Source: Clostridia bacterium
Lineage (GTDB): Bacteria; Bacillota; Clostridia; Peptostreptococcales; Anaerovoracaceae
Assembly (NCBI GenBank): GCA_902363595.1
Contig: CABJAP010000009.1
Span: 140,794 to 204,793 of the forward strand
Reading direction: 5' to 3'
Length of the DNA stretch: 64,000 nucleotides
In this document: positions 18,595 to 27,979 of the stretch, one piece after another
Position numbering within the stretch: the stretch's first letter is position 1
How the letters are laid out: every line of letters begins with the position of its first letter
Notes under the pieces: model-generated
The model's input: only the letters and a program-made list of their open reading frames with translations
Told to the model about the DNA's origin: nothing
The model's database searches: none
Program-made: the position numbers and the translations under genes

Positions 18595-18615
18595 ACGGCT
18601 GCAAGCAGAAAAGGA

Positions 18616-19185
18616 TTACGAGTTTTGAAAAAAGCCGCAAATTGCGTCCTCTGCAGACTTGGCCGCAGTCTTGTCATAATTCTTTGAGCCCTTATCCATA
18701 AAGCCATGCCCAGCGGAAAATTTGAGCACATTTGTACAAGGCTTCTTTTTGAGAAGGGCGCTTACCTGGCCCACATCAAAAGAGGCTTCCTGTGAAAACA
18801 GTAACAAGGTGGGACAGACCGGGTTCAGGCTAAGATAATCCCGAATTCGAGAACCATAGCAGGCGGCAATTCCATCACAGGCTGTGTTTTCGCAGCATCT
18901 AAAGGCCACCGTCGCACCTATGCTAAAACCGACAAGAAACACCTTTCGGTAACGCTCTTTTAGCTGTTTGATCGATGCGTCAACCTGTTTATATACATCA
19001 AACCCTATGTGTTCCATAAAATAGTTGTATGCTTGTTGTGATTCTTCATAGGAGAAGGATGGGCGGCGGATCAGATTGGGGCAAAAAACATCGAATCCGG
19101 CAGCCGTGAACTTTCGGCGCTGATACTGCATGAACTCGTTTACACCATAGATCTCATGAAGAAGAATAATTGCTTGCTTGTGCAT
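18616..19185 (-). CDS. Dienelactone hydrolase-like alpha/beta hydrolase
   Basis: 189 residues of alpha/beta-hydrolase fold resembling the dienelactone hydrolase family. N-terminal ILLHEIYGVNEFMQYQRRKFTAAGFDVFCPNL is typical, the nucleophile elbow reads GFSIGAT (Ser rather than the Cys of true dienelactone hydrolases), and the likely catalytic His is in AGHGFMD. It is shorter than the usual ~230. Cytoplasmic; substrate unknown. It is transcribed alone, convergent with the preceding small regulator. Confidence 0.82.
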   Translation of the reverse strand: MHKQAIILLHEIYGVNEFMQYQRRKFTAAGFDVFCPNLIRRPSFSYEESQQAYNYFMEHIGFDVYKQVDASIKQLKERYRKVFLVGFSIGATVAFRCCENTACDGIAACYGSRIRDYLSLNPVCPTLLLFSQEASFDVGQVSALLKKKPCTNVLKFSAGHGFMDKGSKNYDKTAAKSAEDAICGFFQNS

Positions 19186-19427
19186 GTTTCCTGTTACCTC
19201 ATATTATAGAAAGATAATTATAAGGTAACATACCTATTAGAGAATCGCAAACAAGAATTTTTATAGTTGCGAATTACGACATTTTTACAGTAATAGTGAC
19301 AAAAAGAGACAATTTTTTTAAGAAAAAACTGAAAATATGGCTCTTAAATCTACATTGCACATTTGGATCATTATAATCTCATCTAAATGAACATATAATA
19401 TCTTTATCATAATGACGGAGATTGTGT

Positions 19428-19778
19428 ATGCATATTAACTATAAAGATTTAGGACAGAGGATCAAGAACGCACGTAAAAAGGCAAATCTGACTCAGGCGC
19501 AGCTGGCAGAAAGAATTGGCGTTGGAAATACACATATAAGCCATATTGAGACAAATGCTACCATCCCAAGCTTAAAAGTGATCATCGATATCATGAATGA
19601 ATTGGACTTGTCCCCCAACGAACTGTTCTGCGATTACGTGGAGTCAGCCGGGCCGGTGCTCAAAGAAGAGCTGGCCCAAGCTACCGGCGACTGTGATCTA
19701 CGGGAATTGAGGATGATTGTGAAATCGGTTCATTTTATGAAAGGCCTTTTAAGAGATGATGGAGGATCGGATTTGTAG
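19428..19778 (+). CDS. XRE-family transcriptional regulator
   Basis: 116 residues. An N-terminal helix-turn-helix (LGQRIKNARKKANLTQAQLAERIGVGNTHISHIETN, ~7-42) is followed by a short C-terminal region with no recognised ligand domain. I use the ATG at 19428, which has ACGGAG at 7 bases. It begins a run of three XRE proteins and an ECF sigma factor. The HTH resembles SinR/phage-repressor types that bind palindromes as dimers; the target is unknown. Confidence 0.88.
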   Translation: MHINYKDLGQRIKNARKKANLTQAQLAERIGVGNTHISHIETNATIPSLKVIIDIMNELDLSPNELFCDYVESAGPVLKEELAQATGDCDLRELRMIVKSVHFMKGLLRDDGGSDL

Positions 19779-19926
19779 CTCTGGGATTATTTGAAACCAG
19801 GAGGCGGAAACCAAGAGTGTGATAAAAGAACTGCAAAAATAGGTTCATGGACATACGTATATTATAGACTGAAAAAGATTGTCAAATTAGGCTAAAATAT
19901 GGGTATAGAAATGAGGTTAGCAGAAC

Positions 19927-20247
19927 GTGAATTACACACTTGAAAAAATCGAAACGATTCGTAAGAAAAAGGGGATCTCTAGATATCGGCTGGCCAGTGA
20001 TGCCAAAATCCCTCAGACGACGTTATCGAATATGCTCAAAAACAATACAATGCCTACTTTGAGCACACTGCAGAAAATTTGCGAGGGCCTGGGTATTACA
20101 ATGGCACAGTTTTTTGTAGAGGAGGGCACAAGGATTGATTTGACTGATCAGCAGAAAGAACTGTTATCTTTGTGGGATTCGCTTCCTTTAAATATGCAGG
20201 CGCGCGTAATCGGATATTTAGAAGGATTAAAAGAAAATAACAAATGA
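19927..20247 (+). CDS. XRE-family transcriptional regulator
   Basis: 106 residues with an N-terminal helix-turn-helix (IRKKKGISRYRLASDAKIPQTTLSNML, ~10-37) and a short helical tail (LTDQQKELLSLWDSLPLNMQARVIGYLEGL) of a kind common in Clostridia XRE proteins. GTG start with GAGG upstream. It is convergent with the next XRE gene (7 bases between stops). Its tail closely parallels that of the next gene (LLALYNSLSDFSKGRLVERAEEL), suggesting a common origin. Confidence 0.85.
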   Translation: MNYTLEKIETIRKKKGISRYRLASDAKIPQTTLSNMLKNNTMPTLSTLQKICEGLGITMAQFFVEEGTRIDLTDQQKELLSLWDSLPLNMQARVIGYLEGLKENNK

Positions 20248-20254
20248 ACGGCTG

Positions 20255-20647
20255 TTAACCGTTCATACGCAAAGCATCCTGTCTTTTCAGCTGATCAAGC
20301 CGAGCCAGTTCTTCGGCTCGTTCTACCAGTCTTCCCTTTGAGAAATCAGATAATGAGTTATAAAGCGCAAGCAGCTTCGTTTCCTCTCGGGTATATTCCT
20401 GATAGAGAAAATACTCCTGCAGCACGGTCTGAACATCGCAGTTCAGAATGGTATCCATGTTGACATGGTAGAATTTACAGAGCGTGTATAATGTGTTTAC
20501 GTCAGGAAGCCGCTCTCCCTGTTCATATTGACAATAGGTGGATCTGCAAATTGAAATTTTTGCGGACAGAGAACTTTGACTCAGCTTTGTGTTTTGACGC
20601 AGGATGGCCAGGTTATGTGCGACTCGCTGTTGAAGTTCCATTTTCAT
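20255..20647 (-). CDS. XRE-family transcriptional regulator
   Basis: 130 residues from the ATG at 20647, ten bases from AAGGAG; the longer upstream extension has no ribosome site. Helix-turn-helix at ~8-45 (LAILRQNTKLSQSSLSAKISICRSTYCQYEQGERLP), then a helical C-terminal region. It is divergent from the ECF sigma gene and convergent with the preceding XRE gene. Control of the neighbouring sigma factor is possible but only inferred from position. Confidence 0.85.
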   Translation of the reverse strand: MKMELQQRVAHNLAILRQNTKLSQSSLSAKISICRSTYCQYEQGERLPDVNTLYTLCKFYHVNMDTILNCDVQTVLQEYFLYQEYTREETKLLALYNSLSDFSKGRLVERAEELARLDQLKRQDALRMNG

Positions 20648-20868
20648 AATAACATGTCTCCTTGATTCCAGGCAAAAACAACTTCTGATTTTATAGAGGC
20701 TTTTTTGACCAGAAAAGACGCAAAAATTCACGAAAATTATCAGTTTTTGCTTAAACCCCCTTAAAGATATAGAGGCGACGTCTTTTAGGGTTTGTCCGCT
20801 GCTATCGAAAACGAAATGAAGAAATCATCATTGAACAAAAAAACGGTTGTGTAGAAAGGAAACAAGCG

Positions 20869-21468
20869 TTGGATACCAAAGAAAAAGAAGCACTGCTGTG
20901 CGGCAAATATAATAGTATAAACAGACTGCTTGCAATGCAGAATGTTGAACGTCAAGATCGAGAAGACCTTCTTCATGAAATTTTTATGAAAGCCTTCCGT
21001 AAGTTGGGCCAGCTCCGAGATCCGGAAAAGATGGATGCTTGGCTGTGGACGATTACGAGAAATGAAGTGAATCGGTACTGGCGCCGTATTATGAACGGCC
21101 GCGAAATGGAAAAGTCCCTGGACGCAGAGACAACTCCGGTGCTATCGGCTGAAGTCAGCGATGCGTATTACCGTGGTCTTGCGGAGGAGCTGGAGCGTTT
21201 TTGCGAACATGACGAACTGGCAGCGGCTCTGCATAAACTGAACGAAAAAACCTTAATTCTTTTCCGGCTTCATTATTTTGGCGGATACAAGCTGAAAGAA
21301 ATCGCACAGATCACAGGCGATTCGGAAAGCACCATCAAAAGTCGGCACAAACGAGGATTGATACGATTGCGGGAAATTCTCACTGAAATGCGTGAAAAAG
21401 ATAAAGAACTGGAAGAAAGAGAAGAAACATCCACATTTCCCCTTGAAGTAAAGGAAGAACTGTGGTAA
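20869..21468 (+). CDS. ECF-type RNA polymerase sigma factor
   Basis: 199 residues. Region 2 is visible as EDLLHEIFMKAFRKLGQLRDPEKMDAWLWTITRNEVNRYWRR (~40-83) and region 4 as LNEKTLILFRLHYFGGYKLKEIAQITGDSESTIKSRHKRGLIRLREIL (~125-172). A charged tail follows, longer than in minimal ECFs. TTG start after AAAGGAAA. No anti-sigma factor gene is adjacent, so it may be controlled at transcription or by the nearby XRE proteins. It directly precedes rimP, 83 bases away. Confidence 0.9.
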   Translation: MDTKEKEALLCGKYNSINRLLAMQNVERQDREDLLHEIFMKAFRKLGQLRDPEKMDAWLWTITRNEVNRYWRRIMNGREMEKSLDAETTPVLSAEVSDAYYRGLAEELERFCEHDELAAALHKLNEKTLILFRLHYFGGYKLKEIAQITGDSESTIKSRHKRGLIRLREILTEMREKDKELEEREETSTFPLEVKEELW

Positions 21469-21504
21469 TATAATAACATGTTATAAAACTAGACGGTAAG
21501 TAGT

Positions 21505-21531
21505 AAGAGTGGGCAAAACCCACTCTTTCGT
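21505..21531 (+). terminator. Hairpin in the rimP leader
   Basis: AAGAGTGGG and CCCACTCTT form a 9-bp stem with a CAAAA loop, followed by TCGTTTT. It can end the sigma-factor transcript or serve as the leader hairpin often seen ahead of rimP in Firmicutes. Confidence 0.65.
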
Positions 21532-21551
21532 TTTGTGTTAGGGGAGAGTAA

Positions 21552-22031
21552 ATGGCAAAACAAAAAATTAAAGATATCGTAGCACAAGAATTAGAATCTT
21601 TTTTAGCCGAAAACGGCTATGAACTATATAATGTAGAGTTCGTAAAAGAGGGAAAGGACTGGTTCCTGCGGGTATACGCCGACATGGCCCAGGACAGGCA
21701 GGAGGAATTCATCAGTACCGATGATTGTGAGAAGATCAGCCGCTTCCTTAGTGAAAGGCTGGATGCGATGGATCCGATCCAGCAGAACTACTATTTGGAG
21801 GTTTCCTCTCCGGGCATGGACCGGGAGCTTCTGACAGAAGCACACTATCTGAGGTTCACCGGAAGAACGGTAGAAGTAAAACTTTATCAACCTGTCTGCG
21901 GACGGAAACAAATCGACGGCGTCTTGGAAGGGTTAACAGATGGGACGGTGATCATAACCGATGAAAACAACCAAAGGTGGGAGCTGCCGCTTGATCAGAT
22001 TGCAAAGACAAAACTGGCAGTGGTTTTCTAG
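21552..22031 (+). CDS. rimP: Ribosome maturation factor
   Basis: 159 residues, normal length. Needed for 30S subunit maturation. The N-terminal domain includes ELYNVEFVKEGKDWFLRVYAD and the signature CEKISRFLSERLDAMDPIQQNYYLEVSSPGMDR; the C-terminal SH3-like barrel follows. GGGGAGAG precedes the ATG. First gene of the conserved rimP-nusA-infB run. Confidence 0.96.
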   Translation: MAKQKIKDIVAQELESFLAENGYELYNVEFVKEGKDWFLRVYADMAQDRQEEFISTDDCEKISRFLSERLDAMDPIQQNYYLEVSSPGMDRELLTEAHYLRFTGRTVEVKLYQPVCGRKQIDGVLEGLTDGTVIITDENNQRWELPLDQIAKTKLAVVF

Positions 22032-22055
22032 AATAAGTAGGAGGATTATAGAAAA

Positions 22056-23159
22056 ATGAACAGAGAATTTATCGAAGCCATCGATGCGCTGGAGAAGGAA
22101 AAGGATATTTCCAAAGACATTTTAATCGAGGCTATCGAATCAGCGCTGGTATCAGCATATAAAAAGAATTATGGAACATCCCAGAACGTTCGAGTTAATA
22201 TTGACCGAGACGAAGGGGATATCGATGTTTTCATGAGAAAAGACGTAGTCGAGGAAGTGGAAGACGATATGATCGAAATATCCCTTGAGGAAGCCCTGGA
22301 GATCGATCCCAGATATGAAGTCGGTGATGTGGTGGAATATCAGGTCACGCCAAGAGATTTTGGAAGAATTGCAGCACAAACAGCCAAGCAGGTTGTGGTG
22401 CAGAGGATCCGCGAAGCGGAAAGAGGTATGATTTTTGATGATTATATCACAAGACAGGGAGAGATCATCACCGGAACCGTGCAAAGAATCAGTAACGAAA
22501 CCATCTTTGTCAATATGGGCAAGGCTGAAGGAATCCTAGCTGCTACTGAACGGGTTCCCGGAGAGAAATATGACATCAATGACCGAATCAAGGTCTATAT
22601 CATGGATGTAAAAAAAACCACCAAAGGACCGCAGGTATTCCTGTCCAGATCCCATCCTGGTCTGGTGAAAAGGCTGTTTGAGCTGGAAGTGCCGGAGATT
22701 GAGGACGGCATCGTAGAGATCAAAAGTATTGCCAGAGAAGCGGGATCACGAACAAAGATCGCTGTTTACACAGAGGAAGATAACGTGGATCCGGTAGGAG
22801 CATGCGTCGGCACCAGGGGCAGCAGAGTACAGAGCATTGTAGATGAATTGTTCGGAGAAAAGATTGATATCATCACATGGAGCGATGATCCGGAGATTCT
22901 TATCAGCAATGTACTGAGCCCGGCCAAGGTGGAAAAAGTTATCATCGACGAGGACGAAAAAGCAGCAACAGTAATTGTGCCCGATTATCAGTTGTCGCTG
23001 GCCATCGGCAAGGAAGGTCAGAATGTAAGGCTGGCCGCCAAACTTTGCGGATGGAAGATCGATATTAAGAGCCATACCCAGTATTTCGGAAACGAAATTG
23101 AAGAGTCGGCCGAATATCCAGTCGATGAGGAAGAGGAGATCGTGGAATTTGAAGAATAA
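22056..23159 (+). CDS. nusA: Transcription termination/antitermination factor
   Basis: 367 residues: N-terminal RNA polymerase-binding domain (~1-125), S1 domain (GEIITGTVQRISNETIFVNMGKAEG, ~135-200) and two KH domains (CVGTRGSRVQSIVDELFGEKID and LAIGKEGQNVRLAAKLCGWKID). It lacks the acidic C-terminal repeats of proteobacterial NusA, as expected for Firmicutes. It modulates pausing, intrinsic termination and coupling. This is relevant to the several candidate attenuators in the window. AGGAGG precedes the ATG. Confidence 0.97.
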   Translation: MNREFIEAIDALEKEKDISKDILIEAIESALVSAYKKNYGTSQNVRVNIDRDEGDIDVFMRKDVVEEVEDDMIEISLEEALEIDPRYEVGDVVEYQVTPRDFGRIAAQTAKQVVVQRIREAERGMIFDDYITRQGEIITGTVQRISNETIFVNMGKAEGILAATERVPGEKYDINDRIKVYIMDVKKTTKGPQVFLSRSHPGLVKRLFELEVPEIEDGIVEIKSIAREAGSRTKIAVYTEEDNVDPVGACVGTRGSRVQSIVDELFGEKIDIITWSDDPEILISNVLSPAKVEKVIIDEDEKAATVIVPDYQLSLAIGKEGQNVRLAAKLCGWKIDIKSHTQYFGNEIEESAEYPVDEEEEIVEFEE

Positions 23160-23436
23160 TGCACCAAAACCTGCTAAAAGGGTGCCGATGAGAAGATGCG
23201 TGGGCTGCATGGAATCGAAACCCAAAAAGGAGCTGATTCGGATCGCCGGATATGAGGGGGCCGTGACCCTGGATCCGACGGGAAAAGCCAAAGGCAGGGG
23301 CGTATACTTGTGTCCCAGCAGCGAATGTCTTGAAAAGGCCAAGAAGAAAAAAGCCCTGGCCAGGAGCCTGGGAATTGAGCTATCCCAGGAACAGCTGTCA
23401 CAGCTTTTCAGAGATTTGGAAGCTTATGAGAAGTAA
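23149..23436 (+). CDS. rnpM: YlxR-family RNA-binding protein (RNase P modulator)
   Basis: 95 residues with the signature RRCVGCMESKPKKELIRIA and DPTGKAKGRGVYLCPSSECLEKAKKKKALARSL. B. subtilis YlxR was renamed RnpM after its effect on RNase P. The start is uncertain: a TTG at 23149 overlaps the nusA end by 11 bases and has AGGAG 10 bases upstream, giving MKNNAPKPAKRVPMRRC. This aligns with the B. subtilis N-terminus better than the later ATG at 23188. Confidence 0.9.
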   Translation: MKNNAPKPAKRVPMRRCVGCMESKPKKELIRIAGYEGAVTLDPTGKAKGRGVYLCPSSECLEKAKKKKALARSLGIELSQEQLSQLFRDLEAYEK

Positions 23437-23734
23437 ACTTCAAAGCTATATAGGCTTCGCGAAAAAATCGGGGAATTTGCAGACAGGATACAATACCTGC
23501 GTTTTCGCCATGAAAAAGGGCAAGATCAAGCTGCTGATCATTGCGGAGGACATTTCGGAAAACACTGGGAAAAAGATAGAGAAGGAAGCAAAGAAATATC
23601 AGGTCGCCTGCAGAGTGTACGGGAAAAGCGATGAGCTGTCGCAGATGGCAGGGACCGAAGGAAGATCCATCTTTGGGATCACGGATCAAAACTTTGCGGA
23701 AGTTATATCAAAGGAAATCGACAAGGATGGATGA
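23426..23734 (+). CDS. ylxQ: L7Ae-family putative ribosomal/RNA-binding protein
   Basis: 102 residues of the L7Ae/L30e fold. [44 protein letters not shown] contains the family's RNA-binding segment for kink-turns. The ATG at 23426 overlaps the rnpM end by 11 bases, with GGAAG upstream, so translation is coupled. It sits between rnpM and infB as in other Firmicutes; its exact role is not settled. Confidence 0.9.
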   Translation: MRSKLQSYIGFAKKSGNLQTGYNTCVFAMKKGKIKLLIIAEDISENTGKKIEKEAKKYQVACRVYGKSDELSQMAGTEGRSIFGITDQNFAEVISKEIDKDG

Positions 23735-23756
23735 ACAGAAAAGGAGGAGTTCAAAT

Positions 23757-26606
23757 ATGAAAATACATGAACTAGCCAAAGAACTTGATATGGATACAAA
23801 GGCGGTCCTGGAAAAAGCCAGGTCCATGGGAATTGAAGTAAAGGATAAAAACAGCACCCTGGAGGATATTGACGCCACTGCGGTGAAAAATACCATACAG
23901 AGGAGTAAGAGCGGTGCTGAGACGAAGATTGTCAAGGCAAAGCCCAAGAAAGCAGAAAAAGCTGTGGGAAAAAAAGCAGAGATTGATGAGCCCAAGGTTA
24001 CGGTCAAAGCGGCTAAGATCGCTATTCCGGTGCAGCCAAAAACAGCCAAACATCATCAGGCGAAAACGCAGGAACGAACAGTGACTCAGAAGCCGCCTGT
24101 AGGAAAACCGGTTGTGCCTAAGGATTTGGAAAAGCGGCCGAAACCTCCTGTCGGTAAGCCGGTTGTACCAAAAGAGCTGGAAGAACGGGGAAAAAATGCG
24201 CCTGCTCCGGCTGCAAAGCCTGAAAAAACGGAGACAACGGAAGTGAAAAAGCAGGAAACAGCAAAACCAGTCGAAAAGAAGGAAAAAACAAAGGACGCCC
24301 AGCCTGCAGCAGCGGCTAAAAAGGAGCCCAAACCAGTCATTCGTCAGGAGAGGCTGAAGATCATTAAAAAAGCTTCTGAAGTTCACGAAGAGGAACGGAT
24401 CGCCCGCGAGAAGAAAGAAAAAGCTGCTGCTGAGCGAAAAGCCGTTGAAAAAGAAAAAAAAGCCGCATCCGATCGTAATAAGGAGCGGAATCAGAAAAGA
24501 GACGGAAACAAGGGCCAAAGACGCGACGGAGCAAGACCTCCAAAACGGGACGGCAGCGACAGCCGTGACCGTCGTGACCGCGATAACGCCCAAAACCAGG
24601 GAGGAAACCGGCCTGTCAGAAAAGATAAGAAGGTTGACACGGTACTGGAAAAGCCGTCTTCACATAAGAAAAGCGATAAGACAAAAGAAAAGAAGGAGAA
24701 AGAACGGGATAAATTCGCCAAGCTGGAAAGAGGCGGAAAGAAAGGCGGAAAGCCGCAGCCAACCCGTTCTCTGGAAAAGAAAGTGCGTCCCAAAAAGCAG
24801 AACAAACCAAAACCTGCTCCTGAACCCGAAGCTGAGGTGGCTGAAATTCCAGTAGGTACGACTGTGATCAATGTACCGATTACCGTAGCCGGGCTGGCGG
24901 AGCAGATCCAGGTATCCGTTTCCCAAATCATTATGACGCTGATGAAAATGGGGATTATGGCGAATGTTAATCAGAATTTAGATGAGGACACAGTCGTGCT
25001 GTTAGCGGAAGAGCTGGGCGCCAGTGTTGTGATTGGTAAAGTGCAGGAAGAGGAAGAAGAAGAGGGCCTGGAGGTCTTTGAAGATAAAGATGAAGATCTG
25101 CGCCCGAGAGCTCCGATTATTACGGTAATGGGTCATGTAGACCACGGTAAGACCTCCCTTTTAGATGCGATCCGTAAGACAAACGTGACTGCCTCCGAAT
25201 CCGGCGGAATTACCCAGCATATCGGTGCGTCCGAGGTTGAAATCAACGGCCAGAAGATCGTATTTTTGGATACGCCGGGACATGAGGCATTTACTGCGAT
25301 GAGAGCCAGAGGAGCCCATACGACGGATATTGCTGTTCTGGTGGTCGCGGCTGATGATAGTGTAAAACCGCAGACCATTGAATCCATCAGCCATGCCAAG
25401 GCTGCCGGCGTGCCCATTATTGTTGCCATCAACAAGATGGATAAACCTGGCGCCAACCCGGATATTGTAAAGAAAGATCTGGCTGAACAGGGTGTTCTGG
25501 TTGAAGACTGGGGCGGCGATGTGATCAGCGTTCCTGTTTCCGCAAAGTCCGGTGACGGGATTGTTAATCTGTTGGAAATGATCTTGCTGCAGGCAGAAGT
25601 TCTTGAATTAAAAGCTAATCCGAACCGTCTTGCCATGGGTTCTGTACTGGAAGCACGGCTGGATAAGGCCAAGGGTCCTGTAGCAAGCCTCTTAGTGCTC
25701 AACGGTACCCTGAAAGCAGGCATGAGCGTTGTCGCTGGAACTTGTTCCGGGAAGATTCGTCTCATGACAAACCATAAGGGTGAGAAAATCCGCCAGGCAG
25801 GACCAGCTACAGCGGTTGAGATTCTGGGATTGACGGAAGTACCTCATGCCGGTGATGAGTTTAATGCCGTCAAGGAAGACCGGATCGCAAGAGAGATTGC
25901 CGAACACAGAAAAGAAAAGAAGAGAGAAGAAGTCCTGGCTAGAAATTCCAGTACTACGCTGGAAGAATTGTTCTCCCAGATACAAGAAGGTGAAATCAAA
26001 GAATTAAACCTGATCGTAAAAGGCGATGTGCAGGGTTCAGTGGGCGCGATCGTATCGTCTTTAGAAAAATTATCTGCAGAAAATGTAAGAGTCAAGATTG
26101 TACACACCGGCGTCGGCGCTGTGACTGAATCCGATGTCATGCTGGCAGGAACTTCCGATGCGATCATTATTGGCTTTAATGTCAGACCTAGTACAGCGGT
26201 TTCTGCCATGGCAGAGCGGGATAATATTCAGATTCGGACCTACAGGGTTATCTACGATATCATCGATGATGTAGAAAATGCCATGAAGGGTATGCTGGAT
26301 CCTGAATTTAAAGAAGTGGTTCTGGGAACAGTAGAAATAAGAAATACCTTCAAGGTGCCGGGAGTTGGCATTGTAGGGGGAGCCTACGTTACTGACGGCA
26401 AGGTAGTCCGTAATGCGCAGATCAGACTGGTGCGTGACGGTATCGTGATTCACGAAGGAAAGATTGCATCCCTGAAACGATTCAAAGACGATGCAAAAGA
26501 AGTGGCACAGGGATACGAATGCGGTATTGGCGTGGAAAGCTACAACGACATCAAAGAAGGAGACATTATCGAATGCTTCCAGATGGAAGAGATCAAGCGA
26601 GATTAG
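23757..26606 (+). CDS. infB: Translation initiation factor IF-2
   Basis: 949 residues from the ATG at 23757, which has AAGGAGGAG; the frame continues upstream without a site. IF-2 N-terminal motif ([24 protein letters not shown]), then about 350 residues of Lys/Glu/Pro/Arg-rich low-complexity linker, a second N-domain ([23 protein letters not shown]), and the GTPase with GHVDHGKT near residue 459, DTPGHEAF and NKMD, followed by beta-barrel domains and the C2 domain that binds fMet-tRNA. The long linker includes a near repeat ([11 protein letters not shown] twice). Confidence 0.97.
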   Translation: MKIHELAKELDMDTKAVLEKARSMGIEVKDKNSTLEDIDATAVKNTIQRSKSGAETKIVKAKPKKAEKAVGKKAEIDEPKVTVKAAKIAIPVQPKTAKHHQAKTQERTVTQKPPVGKPVVPKDLEKRPKPPVGKPVVPKELEERGKNAPAPAAKPEKTETTEVKKQETAKPVEKKEKTKDAQPAAAAKKEPKPVIRQERLKIIKKASEVHEEERIAREKKEKAAAERKAVEKEKKAASDRNKERNQKRDGNKGQRRDGARPPKRDGSDSRDRRDRDNAQNQGGNRPVRKDKKVDTVLEKPSSHKKSDKTKEKKEKERDKFAKLERGGKKGGKPQPTRSLEKKVRPKKQNKPKPAPEPEAEVAEIPVGTTVINVPITVAGLAEQIQVSVSQIIMTLMKMGIMANVNQNLDEDTVVLLAEELGASVVIGKVQEEEEEEGLEVFEDKDEDLRPRAPIITVMGHVDHGKTSLLDAIRKTNVTASESGGITQHIGASEVEINGQKIVFLDTPGHEAFTAMRARGAHTTDIAVLVVAADDSVKPQTIESISHAKAAGVPIIVAINKMDKPGANPDIVKKDLAEQGVLVEDWGGDVISVPVSAKSGDGIVNLLEMILLQAEVLELKANPNRLAMGSVLEARLDKAKGPVASLLVLNGTLKAGMSVVAGTCSGKIRLMTNHKGEKIRQAGPATAVEILGLTEVPHAGDEFNAVKEDRIAREIAEHRKEKKREEVLARNSSTTLEELFSQIQEGEIKELNLIVKGDVQGSVGAIVSSLEKLSAENVRVKIVHTGVGAVTESDVMLAGTSDAIIIGFNVRPSTAVSAMAERDNIQIRTYRVIYDIIDDVENAMKGMLDPEFKEVVLGTVEIRNTFKVPGVGIVGGAYVTDGKVVRNAQIRLVRDGIVIHEGKIASLKRFKDDAKEVAQGYECGIGVESYNDIKEGDIIECFQMEEIKRD

Positions 26607-26615
26607 GAGATAAAT

Positions 26616-26990
26616 ATGGGAAAAGGACACAGACAGGGCAGGCTCGGTGAGGAAATTCGAAGGATCATCAGCGACCTGCTCTTAAGAGAGCTGAAGGATC
26701 CCAGGCTAAAATCAGGAATGGTGAGCGTTTCTGCCGTAGAGGTAACCTCAGACGGCAGTTACGCTACCGTATATATCACGGTTTTGGGTTTGGATTTAAA
26801 GCACGAGGACAGCAAAAAAATTCAGGAAGATGCGCTGGCAGCACTGAGCAGCGCCAAGGGGGTGATCAAGCGGGAAATCGGCAGACAGATCAAACTGCGT
26901 CATATTCCGGATTTGATCTTCAAAATGGATACTTCCCTGGAATATGGGCGTCATATTGAAGAAATCATTCAAGGATTGGATAAATCGTGA
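26616..26990 (+). CDS. rbfA: 30S ribosome-binding factor A
   Basis: 124 residues with the KH-like fold and typical motifs (RRIISDLLLRELKDPRL, VTSDGSYATVYITVLG, LRHIPDLIFKMDTSLEYG). A late 30S assembly and cold-adaptation factor. It lies nine bases after infB and its TGA overlaps the GTG of nrnA. Confidence 0.96.
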   Translation: MGKGHRQGRLGEEIRRIISDLLLRELKDPRLKSGMVSVSAVEVTSDGSYATVYITVLGLDLKHEDSKKIQEDALAALSSAKGVIKREIGRQIKLRHIPDLIFKMDTSLEYGRHIEEIIQGLDKS

Positions 26991-27979
26991 ACAGCATGAA
27001 AGTAGAAAATAACACATTGAAGCAGATCGGAGAAAAACTTGCAAAAGCGGACTCCGTACTGCTTTTTCCACATATACAGATGGATGGTGATGCGCTCGGT
27101 TCTTCGGCGGCTCTTTGCCGGGCCATGCGCAATGCGGGGAAAGAGGCTTTCATCCTCATCGAAGATGATGTGCCTGAATACCTCAGCTTTTTGGATAATG
27201 GATATTGTACGAAGGATCAGGACTGCATCCGGGAGCCGGATATCTGCATCTGCATAGACTGCGGTGAGGTGTCTCGTTTTCCTGAGCGCCAGCAGACATT
27301 TTTTCGTGGAAAAACGACGATTTGCGTGGATCACCACACCACCTCGCAGCCTTTTGCAGATTACAATTATATTGATGGCGGCATTGCGGCTACTGCAGAA
27401 ATAATCTATGCTATCCTGGCAGCCATGGATATTCCTATCGACAAAGAAATCGGGGAGGCAATCTTTACTGGGATTAGTACGGATACTGGTAACTTCCAGT
27501 ATTCCAACGCCACAAAGGAGAGCCACTTGATTACAGCTTCACTCTATGATGCAGGCATCGATCATGCTCATATTGCAGTGGAGCTATACCAAAACACCAG
27601 ATTGGAAAAAATTCGCATTACATCCAAAATTCTCGATACACTGGAGGTTTTTGCCGATGGTAAGGCTGCAATTGCCTATGTTACACAGGATATGCTCGCG
27701 CAGGTGGGTGCCAAACTGGAAGAGACAGAAGGCGTTGTCGAGACGCTGCGCAATATTAAGGGCGTAGAAATCGCCGCCTTTGTCAAGGAACGAGAGGAAA
27801 CGTTGATTAAGGTCAGCATGCGGGCTAAAACTTCCGGAAATGTGGCGGAAATTGCTGCCCAGTTCGGCGGCGGCGGCCATGTCAAAGCAGCCGGATGCAC
27901 TTTCCGAAAGGAGCTTGAAGATGCCTGCTTACAATTGAAAGAGGCAATCAAAAAAAGTCTGGAGAAAGCAGAAGCATGA
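26987..27979 (+). CDS. nrnA: DHH phosphoesterase, nanoRNase/pAp phosphatase
   Basis: 330 residues. Degrades 2-5-mer RNAs and, in characterised NrnA, dephosphorylates 3'-phosphoadenosine 5'-phosphate. Motifs: HIQMDGDALGSSAAL, ICIDCGE, VDHHTTSQPFADYNY (DHH) and the DHHA1 glycine motif QFGGGGHVKAAG. GTG start overlapping rbfA by four bases; truB overlaps its end by four. Its place between rbfA and truB is conserved in Firmicutes. Confidence 0.94.
   Translation: MNSMKVENNTLKQIGEKLAKADSVLLFPHIQMDGDALGSSAALCRAMRNAGKEAFILIEDDVPEYLSFLDNGYCTKDQDCIREPDICICIDCGEVSRFPERQQTFFRGKTTICVDHHTTSQPFADYNYIDGGIAATAEIIYAILAAMDIPIDKEIGEAIFTGISTDTGNFQYSNATKESHLITASLYDAGIDHAHIAVELYQNTRLEKIRITSKILDTLEVFADGKAAIAYVTQDMLAQVGAKLEETEGVVETLRNIKGVEIAAFVKEREETLIKVSMRAKTSGNVAEIAAQFGGGGHVKAAGCTFRKELEDACLQLKEAIKKSLEKAEA

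Noticed and set aside
18397..19185. Toxin-antitoxin pair formed by the ribbon-helix-helix protein and the hydrolase
   Set aside because: The genes are convergent rather than co-transcribed, and the hydrolase is not a toxin family.
23772..24593. Long minus-strand open frame opposite infB
   Set aside because: Shadow of the Lys/Glu-rich low-complexity linker, giving a Phe/Leu-rich nonsense protein.
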